Source: Nocardiopsis alkaliphila YIM 80379 (GTDB taxonomy: Bacteria; Actinomycetota; Actinomycetes; Streptosporangiales; Streptosporangiaceae). Taken from it: a DNA stretch of 64,000 nt. Location of the stretch: assembly GCF_000341005.1 (NCBI RefSeq), contig NZ_ANBD01000055.1, forward strand, positions 45,378 through 109,377. Reading direction: 5' to 3'. Under the pieces are notes generated by a model. The model was not told the DNA's origin. It ran no database searches and saw only the letters and a list, made by a program, of their open reading frames with translations. Both the position numbers and the translations under genes were made by a program. Position 1 is the first letter of the stretch, and the number at the start of each line of letters is the position of its first letter. Positions 60,394-64,000 of the stretch are shown here, in pieces.

Positions 60394-61695
60394 CTACGAG
60401 ACGTCGACGCGTTCCACGTCTCCGCCCAGTGCGGCGAGTCGCTGCGCGAACTGAGAGTGACCACGATCCACCAGATAACCGGGCGCGACGATTGTCTCAC
60501 CTTCGGCGACCAGTCCGGCGAGGACCAGAGCGGCACCCGTACGCAGGTCGTGTGCGATCACCTCGGCGCCGCGCAGGTTCGTGGAACCGTGCACGATGGC
60601 GCGGGTGCCCTCGACCTCGATCTTGGCGCCCATCTTGTTGAGCTCGTCCGCCAGTGCGAAGCGGCCATCGTAGATGGCCTCGTGGATGTAGCTCTCACCC
60701 TCGGCCAGAGTGGCCAGGGCCATCAGCGGAGACTGCAGGTCCGTGGCGAAGCCGGGGAACGGCGAGGTGACGGCGTTGATCGGGCGCAGTGGCACCGAGG
60801 GGTCCCTCTGCACGTGCAGGACGGCACCCTCCTGGGAGAAGCCCACGCCCATCTGCTCGAGTTTCCAGCGGGCCACGCCCAAGTGGTCCAGGTTGGCGCC
60901 CACCAGGCTGACCTCACCACCGGTGGCGGCGACGGTCATCGCGAACACACCGGCATCGATGCGGTCGGACATGATGGTGTGCTCGACCGCGGTGAGCTCA
61001 TCGACCCCCTCGACGGTGATCAGTCCGGTGCCACCACCGGTGATCTTGGCTCCCATGGCGCTGAGGAACTCGATGACGTCCAGGACCTCGGGTTCCAGGG
61101 CCGCGTGTTCGATCACGGTGGTTCCGGGAGCCAGCACGGCCGCCATGATGAGGTTCTCGGTGCCGGTGTGGGACGGGGTGTCCAGGTACAGACGACCGCC
61201 GCGGAGCCTGCTCGCCTCCACGTTGATGTGGTTGCGCTCGGGGTCCTCGGTGACCTCCGCTCCCAGCCGGGCGAAGCCCCGGTAGTGGAAGTCCAGGTTG
61301 CGACTGCCCAGGTTGCAGCCGCCGACGCCCTCGATACGTGCGCGGCCGGTGCGGTGCATCAAGGCCGGGACGAAGAGCACCGAGCCGCGAAAGCGGGCCG
61401 CGATATCGGCGGGGGGGAGGGCACGTTCCGGATCATTGAGACGAGAAGCGTCGATCACGACCGTGCGCTCGGCCTCATGGAAAGCGACCTTGGCGCCCAC
61501 GTGCTCGGCGAGCTCGAGCGCGCGGTACACGTCCTCGATGACGGGGACGTTCCGCAATACGGTACGTCCCTTGGACGCCAACAGGGCGGCCCCGATCATC
61601 GGCAGGACGGCGTTCTTCGCGCCTTGGATGAACGCCGTTCCGCTGAGGGGGCGCCCGCCGCGGACGCGGTAACGAACCTCCTGGCCCATGCTCAT
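60394..61695 (-). CDS. murA: UDP-N-acetylglucosamine 1-carboxyvinyltransferase
   Basis: A 433-residue EPSP-synthase-fold enzyme, the first committed step of peptidoglycan synthesis. It has the FIQGAKNAVLPMIGA opening with the catalytic Lys-Asn pair, GVGGCNLGSRNLD with the active-site Cys (so fosfomycin-sensitive in principle), DRIDAGVFAMT and FATDLQSPLM. Length is normal for MurA. The 3' end is followed by the regulator gene on the same strand. Confidence 0.93.
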   Translation of the reverse strand: MSMGQEVRYRVRGGRPLSGTAFIQGAKNAVLPMIGAALLASKGRTVLRNVPVIEDVYRALELAEHVGAKVAFHEAERTVVIDASRLNDPERALPPADIAARFRGSVLFVPALMHRTGRARIEGVGGCNLGSRNLDFHYRGFARLGAEVTEDPERNHINVEASRLRGGRLYLDTPSHTGTENLIMAAVLAPGTTVIEHAALEPEVLDVIEFLSAMGAKITGGGTGLITVEGVDELTAVEHTIMSDRIDAGVFAMTVAATGGEVSLVGANLDHLGVARWKLEQMGVGFSQEGAVLHVQRDPSVPLRPINAVTSPFPGFATDLQSPLMALATLAEGESYIHEAIYDGRFALADELNKMGAKIEVEGTRAIVHGSTNLRGAEVIAHDLRTGAALVLAGLVAEGETIVAPGYLVDRGHSQFAQRLAALGGDVERVDVS

Positions 61696-62043
61696 GTGCT
61701 CCTTTGTGAGGCAGATGTGAAAAAAGGTGACCCTTGTCGGGTTTCGCCTATGTCGGTTTTAGACGCGGGTTTCCCCTGGAACGTTGCGATCATCTTGCGT
61801 TTGACCTGCGCGGCCGATGAACCGGTAGGTTCGCGAAGACTCTATAGCAAAGGCCGATGTCGACCGGCCCGAAACGTGGTATACCCGCAGATCGTGGATG
61901 GAGTCCCGCCGAACGACCAAGGAGGCGTTACACCTGAGGGGGAGACCAAGGGTCATGCGTATGCCTAACCGTTACTCCGGTATCGCACACGACTCCCCAC
62001 CATACGCGCTCTCACGGCCCGGTCGACGACCGCGTGTGTTGAA
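61696..62043. other. Intergenic region upstream of murA
   Basis: About 350 bp. It must hold the murA promoter on the minus strand. A short plus-strand ORF (about 32 codons from 61955 region, MRMPNRYSGIAHDS) has a GGGGGAG before it, but I do not regard it as a real gene. Confidence 0.4.
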
Positions 62044-62289
62044 TCACTCGTGAGTCCCACGTCGAAGAGCCGGCTTCGTGCCGGTCAGACGCTCGTAGAT
62101 CTCCTTGTCGCGGGACAAAGTGCGTTCCACCACGTCATCCGGAAGTCCCGGGGCGGGGTGCTCAAGGCACGGTCCCATCCTGAGGCGGGCGAGGTCCACC
62201 GGTCGCGAAGCACCTGTTCGTGGAAGGAAGGCCGGGCACCACCGGCCTTCACTCGGTCTCCATGCCTTCGGTGTGTCGCCGAGGGGCAC
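62044..62289 (-). pseudogene. Short ORF with a purC-like 3' end, probable remnant
   Basis: The last 35 or so codons (LPDDVVERTLSRDKEIYERLTG) resemble the C-terminus of SAICAR synthetase, a gene that often follows purD. The first 45 codons do not match it. It may be the stub of a lost purC or an unrelated small protein. Confidence 0.35.
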
Positions 62290-62306
62290 TGAGCTTCCAG
62301 GACCGC

Positions 62307-63557
62307 TCAGAGCTCGGCCGCGGCGCGTTCGGCGATGTCGGTGCGGTGGAAGGAACCGCGAAGCTCCACCCGGCCCACCGCCGCGTAGGCGCGCTCACGG
62401 GCCTGGCGCAGGTCCGTTCCCGTTCCCACCACGCTCAACACACGGCCGCCGTTGGACTTGACGTCGCGCACCCCGTCCCAGGCGGTACCGGCGTGCAGGA
62501 CGTAGGCGCCCTCCAGGGCGTTCGCGGCGTCCAGGCCACCGATGACGTCACCCTTGACCGGGTCGCCCGGGTAGTTCTCGGCCGCGACCACGACGGTCAC
62601 CGCCGCACCGGACTTCCACTGCAGTGAACCGATCGCTCCCAGGTCACCGGTGTCGGTGGCCTGCAGGACCCCACCGATCGGGGTGGCCAGCCGGTCCAGT
62701 ACGACCTGGGTCTCCGGGTCGCCCAAACGCGCGTTGAACTCCACCACGCGCGGGCCGCGCGAGGTCAGGGCCAGACCCACGTAGAGAAGCCCCTGGTAGC
62801 GCTGGCCACGGCGGTTCATCTCGGCCAGGGTCGGTCGTACGACCGTCTCCATGACCTCGTCCACCAGACCGGTGGGTGCCCACGGCACGGGCGCGTAGGC
62901 GCCCATGCCACCGGTGTTGGGCCCTTGGTCGCCGTCGTAGGCGCGCTTGAAGTCCTGGGCCGGTAGTAGTGGCAGCGCGTGCGTGCCATCGGTGAGCACG
63001 AACAGCGACACCTCGGGGCCGTCCAGGTACTCCTCGATGACGACCCGACCGCACTCGCGCGCGTGCCGCTCGGCCGAGGCGCGGTCCTCGGTCACCACGA
63101 CGCCCTTGCCCGCGGCCAGCCCATCGTTCTTGACCACGTAGGGCCCGCCGAACTCGTCGAGGGCCTCGGAGACCTGGCCTGCGGTACGACAGACCCGGGC
63201 CTTGGCCGTGGGCACCCCCGCGGCCTCCATGACCTCCTTGGCGAAGGCCTTGGAACCCTCCAGCCGGGCGGCCTCCTTGTCGGGGCCGAACACCGGGATG
63301 CCACGCTCACGCAGGGAGTCGGACACCCCTGCCACGAGTGGAGCCTCCGGTCCGATCACGACCAGTTCGGCGCGGATGCGTGCGGCCAACTCGGTCACGG
63401 CGAGCCCATCCGTCACGTTGATGACGTGGTTCTCGGCCAGGTCCGAGATACCCGGGTTGCCGGGAGCACAGTGGAGATCGGTGACGCCCGGATCGAGGGA
63501 CAGGGCGCGGACGAGTGCGTGCTCGCGGCCTCCGCCGCCGAGAACGAGCGCTTTCAC
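62307..63557 (-). CDS. purD: Phosphoribosylamine-glycine ligase
   Basis: A 416-residue ATP-grasp enzyme of purine synthesis. It has MKALVLGGGGREHALVRAL, APGNPGISDLAEN, VIGPEAPLVAGVSD, and FVLTDGTHALPLLPAQDFKRAYDGDQGPNTGGMGAY in pieces. It is in the same orientation as purA and 53 bp after it, so probably co-transcribed. Confidence 0.96.
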   Translation of the reverse strand: MKALVLGGGGREHALVRALSLDPGVTDLHCAPGNPGISDLAENHVINVTDGLAVTELAARIRAELVVIGPEAPLVAGVSDSLRERGIPVFGPDKEAARLEGSKAFAKEVMEAAGVPTAKARVCRTAGQVSEALDEFGGPYVVKNDGLAAGKGVVVTEDRASAERHARECGRVVIEEYLDGPEVSLFVLTDGTHALPLLPAQDFKRAYDGDQGPNTGGMGAYAPVPWAPTGLVDEVMETVVRPTLAEMNRRGQRYQGLLYVGLALTSRGPRVVEFNARLGDPETQVVLDRLATPIGGVLQATDTGDLGAIGSLQWKSGAAVTVVVAAENYPGDPVKGDVIGGLDAANALEGAYVLHAGTAWDGVRDVKSNGGRVLSVVGTGTDLRQARERAYAAVGRVELRGSFHRTDIAERAAAEL

Positions 63558-63610
63558 TGAAGGGGGCCTCTTCTTTTCTTCTGGCTGGAGGAAGGACGTT
63601 GGTCGACGGG

Positions 63611-64000
63611 TCAGACCAGGGATCGCAGCGCGAGGGTCTCGTCACGCCCGGGGCCGACACCGATGGCGGAGATGGGAGCGCCCGCCATCTCCTCCAGAGT
63701 ACGCACGTAGGCCTGAGCGTTCTTGGGGAGATCATCGAATTCCCGGACGCCGGTGATGTCCTCGGACCAGCCGTCGAAGTACTCGTAGATCGGGGTGGCG
63801 TGGTGGAAGTCGGTCTGCGTCATCGGGATTTCGTCATGGCGCACACCGTTGACGTCGTAGGCCACGCACACGGGGATACGCTCCAGACCGGTGAGCACGT
63901 CGAGCTTGGTCAGGAAGAAGTCCGTCACGCCGTTGACGCGGGTGGCGTAACGAGCGATCGGAGCGTCGAACCAGCCGCAGCGGCGGGCACGGCCGGGGGG
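63611..64000 (-). CDS. purA: Adenylosuccinate synthetase, C-terminal part (runs off window end)
   Basis: The frame enters from the right edge at [20 protein letters not shown] and continues with [16 protein letters not shown] to a TGA at 63611. These are the conserved GMP-binding and C-terminal segments of PurA, which makes adenylosuccinate from IMP. The N-terminal two thirds lie outside the window. Confidence 0.95.
   Translation of the reverse strand, partial: PPGRARRCGWFDAPIARYATRVNGVTDFFLTKLDVLTGLERIPVCVAYDVNGVRHDEIPMTQTDFHHATPIYEYFDGWSEDITGVREFDDLPKNAQAYVRTLEEMAGAPISAIGVGPGRDETLALRSLV

Noticed and set aside
1..64000. CRISPR arrays, rRNA genes, integrase or transposase genes
   Set aside because: None was seen on either strand; the island ends are explained by the long direct repeats and not by an att site or insertion sequence.

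Overview
The window is GC-rich actinomycete chromosomal DNA: high-GC third codon positions, GTG and TTG starts, many ATGA overlaps, an AfsR/SARP regulator, and a TTA leucine codon placed early in a regulator. I cannot fix the genus. Streptosporangiales/Nocardiopsis-like or Micromonospora-like hosts would both fit.

Layout. Positions 1-5237 are ordinary chromosome: a partial membrane protein, tRNA-Ser(GCU), a SigE-type sigma factor, two envelope proteins, a lipoprotein and hisC. Positions 58881-64000 are also ordinary chromosome: a putative regulator, murA, purD and the start of purA. Between them lies an island of about 53 kb. It is bounded by two collinear 582-bp imperfect direct repeats (4889-5470 and 58428-59009). 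Each repeat holds the 3' third of hisC, the hisC terminator and the 3' end of the convergent regulator gene. The left copy has intact hisC and a truncated regulator; the right copy has truncated hisC and an intact regulator. This is the footprint of a single-crossover (Campbell-type) integration of foreign DNA.

Inside the island, 5.5-7.8 kb is a margin of gene remnants (guanine deaminase, ABC exporter) with a live TetR gene and its operators. From 7.8 to 15.8 kb is a transport and resistance block: DrrAB-type ABC exporter, hydrolase, SNF2 helicase/SWIM protein pair and a second TetR. From 15.7 to 26.7 kb are deoxysugar genes: pyruvate dehydrogenase-like E1 alpha/beta, EamA exporter, glycosyltransferase with its P450-like activator, 2,3-dehydratase, 3-ketoreductase, RmlC, RmlB and RmlA. 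From 26.9 to 34.4 kb is an operon that joins NRPS-type genes (adenylation enzyme, carrier protein, acyl-CoA-dehydrogenase-like flavoprotein, transglutaminase-like protein) to copies of tryptophan enzymes (TrpD, TrpA, TrpF, TrpC) and an ectoine-synthase-like cupin. From 34.3 to 48.1 kb are tailoring and regulatory genes: NmrA and SnoaL proteins, an oxidoreductase, a SARP, a methyltransferase, a beta-lactamase-fold protein with a Cys nucleophile, a ketoreductase, a histidine kinase and an ABM monooxygenase. This stretch also holds a 41-residue Cys-containing peptide gene directly before a fused E1-like/YcaO enzyme. From 48.2 to 56.5 kb is a type II PKS operon (ARO/CYC, KR, ACP, CLF, KS, TE, cyclase, BBE-type flavoenzyme, SnoaL-like protein). 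A response regulator follows at 56.9 kb.

How it fits together. The type II PKS should build an anthraquinone-type core. The sugar genes lack a 4-ketoreductase but include ThDP E1 alpha/beta, which suits a 2,6-dideoxy sugar carrying a two-carbon (acetyl/hydroxyethyl) branch at C4. The Trp-like set without TrpB, plus an EctC-like cyclase, could build a pyrrolo[2,3-b]pyrrole by indole logic. Together these features match, from memory, the kosinostatin/quinocycline family: anthraquinone, branched octose and pyrrolopyrrole. The YcaO/peptide pair is not something I associate with that family. It is the most likely undescribed component.
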